Shown piece by piece: positions 1 through 11,111 of a DNA stretch of 64,000 nt. Source of the DNA: Epichloe hybrida. Taxonomy: Eukaryota > Ascomycota > Sordariomycetes > Hypocreales > Clavicipitaceae. Location of the stretch: assembly GCA_019022495.1 (NCBI GenBank), contig JAFEKR010000064.1, forward strand, positions 1 through 64,000, read 5' to 3'. The first letter of the stretch is position 1. Every line of letters starts with the position of its first letter. The notes beneath the pieces were generated by a model. That model ran no database searches. It was not told where the DNA came from and worked only from the letters and a program-made list of their open reading frames with translations. Position numbers and translations under genes: made by a program.

Positions 1-871
1 GCACGCTACCCGCAACATCACTACCAATGCCGATTCTGCCTCCCAGGGCAAGGATGGCACCTTCGCCACCGGTAGAGCCACCAGGGGTGTATTTGCTATT
101 GTAGGGGTTGGTAGATCGACCCCAGAGATCGTTGGAGGACTCGAAACTGAGAAGAGTGATGGGAACATTTGTCTTGACGTAAGGAACAGCTCCAAGTTCC
201 TTGAGCAACTTCACGGTAACGCCGTCTTCCGTCTTGGGCTTGTGTACGTTGCTGGTTACGCCAACGGAGCTGTCGTAGTCTTTTACATCAACTGTATCCT
301 TCAAACTGACTGGGATGCCAGCAAGAGGGCCTTTGAGGTTGATGGAACCATCTTTGATCCACTTTTCAGCATCTTCAATGAGCACCTCAGTGACACAGTT
401 GGTCTTCTCGTGTGCTTTTATAGCAACCTTGCCATAAGTACGAAGCAGGTCGACAGCTTTGCTAGGATCTTTTTGAACCTCTTGAACAAGCTCCTCGATA
501 GGCTTATTAACAATCTCTCTGTCCAATGGGCTGAATGGGGCGTGATATGCAGTCAAGGCGCGAATGCGGCGCACACGCTCATCCTGCTTAAATCGACTGT
601 AGACCATGCGTTAACTCAGGATCAGCATGGTAGATGAGATTGTTCAAGAGAAGAAAGACGCGTCACTGGGGGTGGGCAATGACTGGTATACGTCGGTGTG
701 AAGACCAACGGCCAACATGATGACACCCAAAGTAGAACTAATCGACGACGGGGAATGGTGCTTGAGCTGCTTGAAGAACGCAGGGGCGCCCGGTGATGTG
801 CCCGGAGTATGTATGTGCTTCATGAATACTGACCAGTCACGGCGATGTTGCAAGTAGTCTGAGAGAAACAT
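1..871 (-). CDS. Fungal amidase (amidase signature family), 3' part outside the window
   Basis: Amidase-signature hydrolase that would cleave carboxamides; the substrate is not predictable. Exon 1 is 871-834 (starts MFLSDYLQHRRD), the intron is 833-597 (GTCAGT..CTACAG), and exon 2 runs from 596 through the left edge. The splice makes a Cys codon and gives HRRDC-RFKQDE, matching the usual N-terminus of fungal acetamidase-like proteins as I remember them. Seen in exon 2: the catalytic Lys in PVSLKDTVDV, the glycine-rich signature GGSTGGEGAILALGG, whose first Ser is the cis-Ser of the Ser-cisSer-Lys triad, and the nucleophile Ser in GSDVAGSV right at the window edge. Family members are about 550 residues; about 210 are present here. 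The signature reads GGSTGG rather than GGSSGG, a mild variant. The 237-bp intron is long for this gene set, so an extra small exon cannot be excluded. The gene diverges from the DUF1776 gene. Confidence 0.88.
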
Positions 872-1785
872 TGTGAAGGAAGGCTATCTGACTCAGCAGA
901 AGTCGAACCTCGAGGGGAGAAGAGTAGTTTGAAGAAAGGGAGAGGTCTGGTTCTCAAAAGGGTCGTGTCTGGGTGTACAATCTGTAAGTGATGGAAGTGC
1001 GGCATGTCACGAGGGGTTGGCAGTCTGGTGGAACCGCTGATAACGATAACCGGCCACTTTGGAGCTGAACCATTCGTCAAAGGAGCGATCATGCGGGGCC
1101 GAGCCCAGCTTCGCGCCCGTCGCCAGGCAGGGCAGTTGGTGAGAGAAAAGTGAGAAGATCCGGGGTCGCAGCGCTATTACGGAGCCCAGCCTCCTCCAGA
1201 CTGGGTCGGGAATCTCCACCCGCTTTTCATCTACGGAGTACCCCAACTTAAAGGCTTTTCCAAGTAGTCCGTAGTCGTTGCCTGCTTCCACCCTGCACAT
1301 TTCCGACTTCACCTTTTTTATTTCTGGGGAATAATTTACTGGCCCGTCTTATCTTTTCGAACCACCAGATGGAGCATAGGGTCGGGGAGTTATTATGGCC
1401 TGATGGCTCATGTGTTGGACCGTCCATGTTCTTTCGGAGTTGCTGGTCTCGAGATGACGAACAACGTCCTGCTAACTGCAGATGATCGAATGTGCATGTG
1501 CTTATTTCCACTCTTCATGCTGCAAGAGGGAGCATTTCAAGCGTAAATAAACATGCTTTTTGACACATGGCGGCTGTTTTGCATGACAACCTTGATATTA
1601 TGGCCATTTCGTTCCGCCAATCACGGAGCACCGGCCAGCTTCTCCCCGCCATTCCTGCCCAGTGCTCACAGAAGACCCGCAGCTGTTGTTCTCCACTGTC
1701 AACAAGGAGATATTATCCAAACATTTCGTCATGTGAATCCAAGCCCATCGACGCTTCTTCATGTTTTGGTCAACACGTCTTCATC
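872..1785. other. Intergenic, divergent promoter region
   Basis: About 0.9 kb between the divergent amidase and DUF1776 genes, presumably holding both promoters. Short open frames on the minus strand lack any recognisable domain and show no splice-supported extension. A TACGGAGTA motif lies at 1232-1240. No RNA gene or repeat was seen. Confidence 0.6.
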
Positions 1786-3451
1786 ATGTCTGCCGATGAC
1801 CAGCAGTTCTTAGACGTCGTGGTGAGTCGATCTTCTCTTGAATACTCTTATTTCTACGTATTCGCCCGTCTCTAACCTCAAGCTCCTTGCCATCGCGTAG
1901 CTTTCGCACATCCCAACCCAACTACGGCAGTATACCAACGATGTCGCCGACTGTATAGATCAAAATGTCGACCGTGCCGCGGGAATGGTGCGCGAGACGC
2001 TCTCGCAGGCAAAATGGTTACCCGACTACGTCAAGCCCAGTCCTCCTGCGCGGGCGCCCGTCGCCATGGTCACGATGACCCGATTTGAAAAGGTGCAAGA
2101 TTGGGTAGCTCGGCACAAACTTCTGACCGGCGTCATCATCGTCACCTGCGGCACGATCATATTCAAGGGCTACCAGTCAAGCCGGTCACTGAGGAAGACA
2201 AGAAGAGCCAGGCGTGCGAGAACTGGGGGACGCACAGAAGTCGTGGTGATTGCTGGGTCTCCCACGCTGCCCCTTACCAAATCGCTGTCTCTGGACATGG
2301 AACGTCGCGGGTTCATCGTGTATATCGTGTGTAACGCGGCAGAAGACGAGAGCTTGGTGCATGCCCTATCCAGACCTGATATTCGGCCTATGGGCATCGA
2401 CACGACGGACGTGAGTACTGCACTGCATCATGCCAGTTCCTCGTGACAATCCTTGACAGTCTTGGGCTAACATGACGCGAACCATCAGCCTCCCCAAGCA
2501 GGCGCCGCCATCGAACGCTTCGCGGGCTTTTTGCAGTCGGCCCAGGCCCCAGGGCCTCATATCAAACCCAACCATCTTACTCTCAAATCCGTCATCCTCA
2601 TTCCCAGCCTGCACTACCAAACATCGCCCATCGCCACTATACCTCCGTCAAATTTTGCCGACCTGTTCAACACCCATCTTCTCCAGCCGATTCTAACCAT
2701 CCAGGCATTTCTGCCACTCCTCACTTCACGGCTACAACCTATAGGCGAGAAATGGATCCCGCCCAAGGTTCTCGTGTTCACGCCGTCCATCATCTCGTCC
2801 ATCAACCCACCTTTCCATGCGCCTGAGGCCACGGTGTGCTCGGCTTTATCAGCATTTACCGAGGTTCTGACGGCCGAACTTCGACCTCTCGACATCCCCG
2901 TTACGCACATGCAGCTCGGGACATTTGACTTTTCGGGCTTTGTGCCCGCCAGAACCGCCATGCCTCAGCAAGGATTGGTGCAAGCCGGCAATCCCCAGGA
3001 GCCGTTGGTCTGGCCAGATGGCGCGCGACATGTCTACGGCCGCAACTTTGTTGCGCAGACCAGCTCTGCCATTTCTGGCGGACGCATCCGCGGTCTCAAG
3101 GGAAGCTCGCTGCGTCGTCTCAACAATGCCGTGTTTGACGTCATGGACGGCTCCATCACGGCTGACTCTGTCCGCGTCGGTCTCGGATCCAGTGTCTACG
3201 GCTTCGTGGGGCGCTGGGCGCCGCGCAGCCTGATCTCGTGGATGATGGGCATCCGTAGGGTAGATGAGCTGTCCACGTGGAAGACAAGCTCCTATGAGGG
3301 GTCGGAACGAGAGGAGAGCGAGGATGGCGAAGCGGCAACGGCATCGTCCAACGAGTTTATTGCTGCGCCATCGGAGTTAAATGTCTGGAGTGCCGATGAT
3401 ACAGAGAGCAATCTCTGGGTGCCGTCAGTCTCGGCTTCGCCACCCACATAA
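1786..3451 (+). CDS. DUF1776 family protein (SDR-like fold)
   Basis: Fungal protein of unknown function in the DUF1776 family, whose members resemble short-chain dehydrogenases. Exons: 1786-1821, 1901-2410 and 2489-3451, giving 502 residues. Intron 1 (GTGAGT..GCGTAG, 79 bp) and intron 2 (GTGAGT..CATCAG, 78 bp) are both phase 0. The N-terminus MSADDQQFLDVV continues into LSHIPTQLRQYTNDV. A hydrophobic segment (LLTGVIIVTCGTIIF, residues about 86-100) is a likely single membrane anchor, followed by a basic stretch (RKTRRARRART). A Rossmann-like first strand TEVVVIAGSP follows at about 124. Later parts resemble an SDR core (VLVFTPSIISSINPPFHAPE; then ALSAFTEVLTAELRPL), but no canonical YxxxK is obvious, so catalysis is doubtful. 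The C-terminus is acidic and low in complexity. The start was chosen because the short first exon gives the family's usual N-terminus. Confidence 0.85.
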
Positions 3452-3819
3452 ACTGTGTCATTCTGGAACTTATTCTTCTGGCAAGGGGGCGCGTCCGCAC
3501 CCACGGCCTCGTAGCCGATATTGATTGTATGTAATGACGGCATCTCTCTCCACGTGCTGTGCACCCTGGATGCAATATAGACAGGCCTGCATCAACACAT
3601 GGACTCTTTTTCAAAATATAGTAGACGCATTCACACGACTCTTTTTCAAAATTTCCCGGGCGTCAAGTAGCGAATTTTGATTGTTTATCGCGTCTTTCTC
3701 GCCCGAGTATATCGCCGTATAGTAGTAATACTATCGCATGATTTTTTTTTTCGCCCTCCAAGCAAAGCAGCCCACGAACAATCCCAAAACTCCAACCCAT
3801 AGACGTATTTTTCCATCTC
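3452..3819. other. Convergent 3' intergenic region
   Basis: Short AT-leaning spacer between the convergent stops of the DUF1776 and YTH1 genes. A T-run near 3748 and pyrimidine-rich DNA fit 3' ends and polyadenylation sites. Nothing else is visible. Confidence 0.5.
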
Positions 3820-4620
3820 TCAATACCCTCTCCCTCTAAACCTTCCACCCCGTCCTCCTCTCCACTTCCCACCACCCCTATGTCTTCCAAATCGCCCGTC
3901 TTCTCTATCTCTCTCGCCCCCTCTCTCCCTCATCCCACCCCCGTCGTCATCAAACCTCCCCGATCCCCCGTGTCCGTCCCCATGCCCATGCCCATGCCCA
4001 TGCATCATGGCCTCCCCCTTATCCTCCTTCTTCTCCTCCGTCTTCAGCGTCGGCCCTTCCAAGTTCCGACTCCATTTCGGATGCGCACTCTTGCACTCCG
4101 GTCCGTCGGGACAAAAGCCCGCCAGGTAAAACCCACACAGCTTCCTCCTCACATGCTTCTTGGAGCAGTTGGGGCCCAGGGGGCAGAAGCCCATGTCGTA
4201 GTGCGGACAAGGCGGCAGCTTGGACGACGGATCGACGTGCAGGTAGAGGCACTCCTCCCCGTTGGAGCAGTACCCGTTCCTCATGAAGAAGTTGCACTCG
4301 GGCATCTTGCGCAGGTTGTACTCGTGCAGGAACTCGCAGTGCTCGCCTTTCTTGCAGAGGCCCCGCAGCCAGTGCTTGCAGACGAGCGAGTTGAGGCCGC
4401 CGGTCGGCTGGGTCGTCCTGGACGCATCCTGGACGTGGCGCTCTGTGCAGCGCGTGCCGTTGGGGCACGAGCCCGTTTGGTAGGCTTTGCATACGGGCCG
4501 GTCGGGCGGGAGGCCGACTTGGTGGGTTTTTCGGAGGAAGGGGGAGAAGCGGAAGGTGTAGGTTTGCGAGGCGTGGTTGAGGATGGAGGTTGCGGCGGAT
4601 GAGGCGGTGGTGGTCGCCAT
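3820..4620 (-). CDS. yth1: mRNA 3'-end processing zinc finger protein YTH1 (CPSF30)
   Basis: RNA-binding subunit of the cleavage and polyadenylation factor, nuclear, involved in poly(A)-signal recognition. A single exon of 266 residues. Five CCCH zinc fingers are directly visible at residues about 44-62 ([19 protein letters not shown]), 81-99 ([19 protein letters not shown]), 109-128, 138-156 and 162-180, with the even spacing typical of CPSF30/Yth1. The C-terminal tail is His-, Gly- and Arg-rich and ends [10 protein letters not shown]. No zinc knuckle follows the fingers, as in the fungal form. The frame stays open upstream to 4953, but that part reads as a low-complexity CT-repeat leader. 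The Met at 4620 ([15 protein letters not shown]) is the first that fits the family. Confidence 0.93.
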   Translation of the reverse strand: MATTTASSAATSILNHASQTYTFRFSPFLRKTHQVGLPPDRPVCKAYQTGSCPNGTRCTERHVQDASRTTQPTGGLNSLVCKHWLRGLCKKGEHCEFLHEYNLRKMPECNFFMRNGYCSNGEECLYLHVDPSSKLPPCPHYDMGFCPLGPNCSKKHVRRKLCGFYLAGFCPDGPECKSAHPKWSRNLEGPTLKTEEKKEDKGEAMMHGHGHGHGDGHGGSGRFDDDGGGMRERGGERDREDGRFGRHRGGGKWRGGRGGRFRGRGY

Positions 4621-5606
4621 GTGGATGGAGAACTGCTCGAGAGAGCGCTCTTCTCTTCTGGTGCGTAGCTGGTTGTTTGGAAGTTCCAATGGTGTGTGTG
4701 TTCGGTTCGTCGAGGTTTTGAGAGAGAGAGAGAGAGAGAGAGGCGGTGCTGGCTCGAGGTCCGGCTCTGTTGATTGAAAGGTGGTGAATTTGAATGTTGT
4801 GCGATGGATGGATGGGTGGATGCAGAATGATGGAATGTGGTGGGTAACAATCCGTAGCTTTGGGGAGCTTTTGGCTGTGGGAGTTGGGCGGCGCCGTGCG
4901 CGCCGTACAGCTAGCTGCTGTCCGTACAGTTGCTTGTTGCTGAGCTTCAGCACGGAAGACTATAGCTACAACTGTGCCTAAATCCAAAAATCGTACATTT
5001 TCGTAACTATAGCCACCTCTACGGAGTCACAATGATTCTTTTTTAAATGATGCTAGAATTAACAATTCGTATTACCCCCCCCCCCCCCCAAAAAAAAAAA
5101 AAAGGGGAAATCCCCGTGTATTTTGTACCCCAATAGTTCATGTTTGTTTCTACATTTCGTGCCAACTATGTTCTCGTCCCCAATGTAACCCTCATGGGCG
5201 TTTGTTGGCGCGCGACCCTCATTGTGTCTTGTATCCCAACATGTTGCACCTAGTGACCCAGAGCAAGAAACACCATGTGTGTGAAATGAGCCGTAGTGGA
5301 GGAAGAGACTCGAAGCCATGGGATAGGCTCGTTGCCTTTACCCTCGATGACAGAAGGAAATCTGGCCAGAGGCAGCTTCGAACGAACCGAAAGAAAATGA
5401 AGAAGGAAAGGCCGTACGTAATGCAATCAATCATATGAACCCGTTTTATACAGTGTCAACTCCGCCACGTTGCTCTGCTCGAAAGAAGAAGAAAACACAA
5501 GAGGAAGCAGACAAGGCCGTGATGTTGTTGCCCGCCATAACTCAGGCTGTCAAACTCTTGGATCCTTCCCGCAGCTTGAAGTAGGAGACCATGTCATGTG
5601 TTCTGA
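4621..5606. other. Intergenic: YTH1 leader with CT tract; poly-C/poly-A tract
   Basis: Upstream region of YTH1 and 3' flank of the methyltransferase gene. It holds an (AG)n tract at 4721-4742, which is (CT)n on the YTH1 strand about 100 nt before the start, as often seen in fungal housekeeping promoters. It also holds a 15-C run joined directly to a 14-A run (5075-5103). Small open frames here have no recognisable domains. Confidence 0.55.
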
Positions 5607-7148
5607 CTATGCACTCTCCTGTTTTTGGCCATAACAAATAACGCACTTCATGTACCTATGTATTCTCCTGTCGTTCAAGCTTCGCTTGACTTGCGTCACC
5701 AGAGCTCTTCGATCTTCAGATGGTATGCCCAACGCTGCCAAAGGTTTCGCGGCAAGAGCGCCGAGTGAATCCAAAATCACCGCCCGGGTGAACATTCCCA
5801 CCGTTTTAAGGTGCTTGTCTCGGGGCCACGCAGCTATGGGGACTTTCTTCGTAATCACATGGATGTTGGTGAATCCGGCACCAACGAGTGCATCTTCCAA
5901 ATTCAACGCCCTAAGCGGTTCCCCGCCAAACGTCCGCAACCCCTGAGCAGAAGCATCCATGAAGATGCGCAGAGGGTCCTCATCACTCATCGTCCCATCG
6001 TCACATAATATTTGGGGGATGAATTCATGGAATTCGACCCAACCGCCGTCTCTCACATGCCTATTTGCGCTGTTAGACTCGCAACCTGGGATGACATGTG
6101 GCAGCAGGCAGGCAACATACGGGTATGCCCTTTTCAGCATTCTGTCCAAGTCCCGCAGGGTACCAGCCATCCCTCGAAAGTGGACCAGATCAAAATTAGA
6201 GCCGTGAAGCCAGTCCGGTTCTTCGCAATCGTCGACATACATGCGGACGTTGACAGGAACCCATTTGGGCTGAATTGGCGATAGATCTGTGCCGACAACA
6301 CTCGCACTAGGATACTGGTCGGCCACTAGATCGTCATGGTTAGCTCGTCCTCAGCTCATCCAAGTAGTGGGCAATCAGTAACCGAGGTGGGTAAAGACCA
6401 TACCATCTATCGCCCATGTTCCTGGGCATAGATAGCTGTTAGTAGGATGTTCAAGATCATTATAAAGGGTACACGTAGCCAAGTCTTTGACATGGTGTAA
6501 GGGCAAACGTACCGGTGCCGGTTCCAATGTCAATAATCTTTTGGGGGTGTTTCCCAATATCTGAGTAGAACAAGCGCCCGGCCTGACCATCATCATTCAG
6601 CTATCAAGCCTTCTACCAGGTCTGCTGTTTGCAGAGGTGTGTGGCTCCGATTGCCAAACAAGAAAGCAAGGACGTACAGTGAGTTCGAGCATCAAAGCAT
6701 GATTTGTCTCCTCTCTCCTCTGTTCCAAATCGTCATTGGGCAGCGGGTATCGACCTCGCCTGAAGCCGTGATATCGTCGGCCGTGAGCCACCTCATCTTC
6801 GTAGGCGCTTGGGGTCACTGATGTCGAGCAGCCGCAGGAGACCTCAGAGTTGACGCCGTCGCCGTCGCCGATACCGTCGCCATCGAGGGAAAATTGTTCG
6901 AAATCGTCATCGGCATCGTCGTGTCCAAACTCACTAGGAGATGTTGCCGTATCAAGGTCTGGCGATGTCGATATAACTGAATAGATGCTGTCATCATCGG
7001 CATCGCCGTTATCGTATTCGGGCCACGTGGGGAGAGACATTTGACAGTCGGAACGGCGAGACGAATCGCCATGACATTGGCGAAGTGACGAGGGCGAAGA
7101 GGGACCTGGAACGTGGTTGCAGTCACTTAATATTATGTGCATGGGCAT
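5607..7148 (-). CDS. LaeA-like SAM-dependent methyltransferase
   Basis: Class I methyltransferase of the fungal LaeA-like group, whose members include regulators of secondary metabolism and development; the substrate is unknown. Five exons: 7148-6678, 6600-6513, 6421-6404 (only 18 nt), 6325-6121 and 6060-5607, giving 411 residues. All introns are GT..AG, and each splice restores a conserved block. The blocks are GRRYHGFRRGRYPLPNDDLE before the core, the SAM motif IDIGTGTGTWAIDVA, then GTDLSPIQPKWVPVNV, DDCEEPDW, FDLVHFRGMAGTL and GGWVEFHEF. The N-terminal 120 residues are acidic and low in complexity (Asp/Gly/Ser-rich), usual for these proteins. The start is uncertain: Met at 7148 or the Met of MSLPTWPEYDNG, 36 codons later. 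No biosynthetic cluster lies nearby. Confidence 0.88.
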
Positions 7149-9238
7149 GGCAGCAGGGCGATTTGTTCAGACCGGGTGAGAGCCGGGTGAGGAGTGGAAC
7201 CCGTTGAACGAATCCCCCCTTCGAGCCACGCCGGCAGGCGACTCCAAGAAAGAAAGAAAAAAAAGTCTGACTACTCAGGCTCGCTCACCTGTAGGCAAAC
7301 AAACACGATGCGCAAGGTGGCTCGAGTTTCGACAAGACGAAGCGACAAGGCCGTGCTTTGTTTCTCGATTGCCTTCCGTCGGTGATCGGTCAGAATAGCA
7401 TTCCCGTCGACAAATACTGGCTGGGTGGCTACTTTGCACCGCCACTGACCAACCGCATGCTGCAACGGTGGTGATGACGATTCAGACTAGCCTTGCTAGG
7501 CCTTCCGAGCGAAGGCACGTTATTAGTGGAATGATGGCGACGCCGAAATGCGACGCCGAAATGCTGTTTCTAGGGGCCTCTTCAGGTGCTTCTTCAGGTG
7601 CTCATCAATCACCTCAAGATTTGGAGTCGTCTTGGGTCTGCTGGGTCTGCTGGGTCTGCTGGGTCTGCGTCAAGGATGACGTCTGGTCAACCGCCGGCTC
7701 ACACACTCTCTCACAGACCTCTATGAAATACGTCAAGTCTTTGCTCACCCTCCGTATGTACGATTGCTGCTTCAAGCCTCCGCGCCACAAGGATCGGAAT
7801 TGCTGACGATCTACGAAGCACAAACTGCGAGTGGATGCTATGCTTCCGAGTGCTCCACGCATGCCTGATGGCGATGGCTGAGTAAGAACATAATCGATGG
7901 AACTCAAGACGAGAGAAAAATGCTTGCTGCCTGCCGGTTCTGACTCCCGTCCCCATTGTATGTATCAATTTCCACTGGAATGATACATGATGATGATCAT
8001 GGCTCGACTTGCCATCGCATCAGATGACAGAGACCAGTTCCGTCGCTCCACCGCCTCAGCTGCCAGCAGCACGCTTTCACGATATATCATCAACCTTACC
8101 TATCATTGTTTCTCGACCACATGGTGGAATCAACAGTTCCACATGCTGGCCCATGCTCATTGACAGTCCAGTAACATACAACATACAGCTGGATGACTCC
8201 CACCCTCCCTTTTCTGATCCTACACGATCCTACAAGACGACACCCTCCAGCTTCCATGCGTCCATGGATAGATGGCAGAATAGAGGCAAGGTGCGCGGTG
8301 ATAGCTTCGATTAGCCAACAAATCGCATTGCACGCTCACGCCAGACAACATTTGCAAACTGGCGGCGTGTCGGCGGCGGCTCACTCTGCCTGATTTGAAT
8401 GCCTAAAAAAGGCAATATTTGAATTTTTACTGGTGGCACCCCAAGCAAAGGAAGCCCACATCCAACCCGGCAAAATCAGGCCGACAAGGATCATCTTTTC
8501 AATTTTGTCATCATGCATGTATGTACTCGCCCCATGTACTCCGGACGCAAAGCTCCCGCGTGAAATTTTCGACGGCCTCGTCTCACTTCGCCCCATTTTG
8601 CTGGCCCGGCCGGCGAAGATGCCAACAAGCTACAATGCGCACCTGCAGTCCCAGACAGTCACAGGTATCGGGTCCTGTCCAACTACCCAAGTATGTGGGA
8701 GAGACGAAGCTTGTGACATAGATGTCCGTATCTGATAACCCATCCGGAATGATGGGTTTGTCTTGCCAGCCAGCCACTGATGTTCCCTCAACTCCCGCAA
8801 TTATCAGGTCATGCATATCACGGCCTTCTCTGATCGTTCGCTCAAATGCCCATTGCTGTCTCGTGTCCACACGGGCCCTGGAGGAATTGGCCGTATAGGG
8901 CCCATCGTGCTGTCATCTGATGAGCCGGGCACCATTTACTTGCATTTACTCGCTAAATCTGCGTTGTCAGGATCGATATGAGCAGATGCTGGGCCATTCA
9001 GGCCGCTCTGGTTGAGAGAGGGCCATGATTCCGGGCACCCTTGATGCCTGACTCACTCGATCGATCTGTGCTCCAACAAGATCCAATAATCGACTCTTGT
9101 AGCTTACATATATCTTGCCTGTGTTCCCTAGAACCCCATCAGTGTCTCCAACTTGGACGGTCTGAGCCGATCGTCATTATAATGTGCTCCCACAATCAAG
9201 CACGCGGGTCGCGGATCGCCTCGAGCGTCGCAAGAGTC
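7149..9238. other. Long intergenic region with a 9-bp tandem repeat
   Basis: About 2.1 kb between the divergent methyltransferase and chitinase-like genes. A 9-bp unit (ggtctgctg) is repeated about four times at 7632-7668. Several 60-100 codon open frames on both strands carry no recognisable domain or splice-supported continuation. I see no convincing gene here; a small unannotated one cannot be ruled out. Confidence 0.45.
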
Positions 9239-10579
9239 ATGTATACCAATGCGGTATACTTCCCAAGCAGTCGGGTCTACCAAGGAGACACTCCTGCCTC
9301 ACTGAATTACAGCTGTATCAATCGTGTTTATTACGCGTATGCCAGCATCGGTGCAGATGGCAGTGTGTTTGTAAGTCCTCTCATCATTCAATCTTCCCTA
9401 CTTTGCCAACTTGGAGAGATAGCTCTTTCTTGTCACAACTGACCTGCTTTTGCACTGACTCGTTGTGGGCCATGCCATGGCTAAGTTGAGCGATGAGTGG
9501 GCTGATGCTCAAGCTCCGATAGATGGTGTATTACAAGGCGCTTTGGGATCTTTGATACACCTAAAGCAAATACACCCTCATTTGCAGGTGATCCTGTCTG
9601 TTGGGGGAGGGTCGTGTTCCGGAATATTCCCTGCCATCGCCAGCAACGCCCTTCTCAGAGACAACTTTGCCCGGTCTGCTTTTGGTTTGGTGGAAGCTTC
9701 TGGCTTGGATGGCATCGACAGTAAGTAAAACTGTCGAATGACCGGACCAGCAACCTGGCGTGTAAATATCAATCTTTTTTCTTTTTGGCATCTTACTGAT
9801 AGAGTGAGTCACGGTCTCAACTTATCACAGTTGCCTGGGAGTACCCTTGCAGTGTCGAGCAGGGTACCGACTTCATCGCTTTATTAGCCACGCTTCGAAC
9901 ATATTTTCCCCGTGATCAGCACATCATCACTGCAGCCTTGCCTGCCTCTGAGGCCGTTTTGCAGTTCATCGACTTCAGCACGGCTGCCAACCATCTCAAC
10001 TCCATCAACTTGATGGCCTTTGATTTCTTCGGTGCATGGTCGACGAGGAGCGGACATCATTCCCAGTTGTATGCAATGTCTGAGATTGAGCCCTCGGCAT
10101 CATCCGGGGCAGCATATATCATGTCTCGCGGGTTCCCGGCGGGTGGTCTTCTCCTGGGTATCCCCACCCACGGCCGTAGCTTTCTGCACGCGACAGGGGC
10201 AGGACAGGAGTTCAAAGGTGGAGGTGGTAATGGGGGAGCATTCGAGTACAGCGAACTTCCTCGAAAAGGATGCAAGGAAACGATGGACAAGCGGCACATT
10301 TCAGCTCAGTGTGTCGGCGGCGATGGAGGCTTCGTCACATATGATAATCCGGACACCGTCAAGGCTAAAGCAGCATTCGTCAAGCAACAAGGGCTAGGAG
10401 TAAGTATTTATTGCATCAACGAAACGTCTCCCGTGGTACGAAAGAAGACTCGTCGAGAGGGAACATGGCCATTGACAGTGTTTGGACAGGGTTTGGTTTA
10501 CTGGGACGGGCCAGCAGATTCCAAAGAAAAGCCGAGAAGTCTAGTTGCAGCAGGGTTCCGCGCGCTGCACTCATCATGA
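9239..10579 (+). CDS. GH18 family chitinase-like protein
   Basis: Glycoside hydrolase family 18 protein related to fungal chitinases. Exons: 9239-9370, 9486-9720, 9831-10399 and 10490-10579, giving 341 residues. All introns are GT..AG (donors GTAAGT). Seen in order: an N-terminal strand MYTNAVYFPSSRVYQG, RVYYAYASIGADGSVF, the SxGG-type motif VILSVGGGS, and the active-site strand LDGID-IAWEYP split by intron 2. Further on are INLMAFDFFG (a barrel strand), GGLLLGIPTHGRSF and a C-terminal GLVYWDGPADS. The catalytic Glu is present, but the middle Asp of DxDxE is Ala (DIAWE), so activity may be reduced or this may be a subfamily trait. No signal peptide is evident with this start, so it may act inside the cell. 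An upstream in-frame ATG at 9182 would add 19 residues and does not create a signal peptide. Confidence 0.87.
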
Positions 10580-11111
10580 GGATTCGAGTCTCTCTTTCTT
10601 CTGGTCAAATGGAAGGTTTGTCACAGAACAGCGCGCAACTGACGAGCTATTCTGAGAGGATGGGATGGATTGTGAGGGATTAGAGCAAGTACGGAGTACA
10701 CGTGCAGATAAGATGTAGATAAGATAAGAGCTGTCAAACGCCGCAAGCTGACAGTCAGTCTCGTTCGTTTCCGCCTCGGAATTTATCCAACCAAGTACCG
10801 TATAGATTACCAGAATCATCCACGAGGGAGGTGGACTTCGTGCTTGCATGTTGGCCGAAGATTTCCACAATTTCCCACCGACCGAACCTGACCACCTGAC
10901 CACCTGACCTCCTGACCTCCCCATCACCGACTTACCCATCACGGCGCTCACCCTCCAAAACATGTACCGCGACATGTCGAAGATGTAGTAGTCTACTGCG
11001 TCAAGAAGTTTCCTCCCTCGCTGCCTTTCTTCATGATTGGACGTTTACCCAAGTTTTGAAACCCACCACTCCAGAAGCCACGCCCTCGCCTCGGACCAGA
11101 CGACCTCGGCC
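10580..11111. other. Intergenic with short tandem repeat
   Basis: Promoter-side spacer of the hypothetical gene at 11112. It contains a tandem repeat of about 8-9 bp (cctgaccac variants) at 10887-10920 and a TACGGAGTA motif at 10690-10698. No gene was seen. Confidence 0.5.

Noticed and set aside
242..637. 131-codon plus-strand frame
   Set aside because: Antisense shadow of the amidase exon, whose minus-strand reading has catalytic motifs.
3880..4602. 240-codon plus-strand frame
   Set aside because: Antisense to YTH1; the minus strand encodes five CCCH fingers.
7614..7907. Minus-strand frame ending in a Thr/Gln repeat
   Set aside because: The Thr/Gln repeat is the 9-bp tandem repeat read through; no conserved domain.
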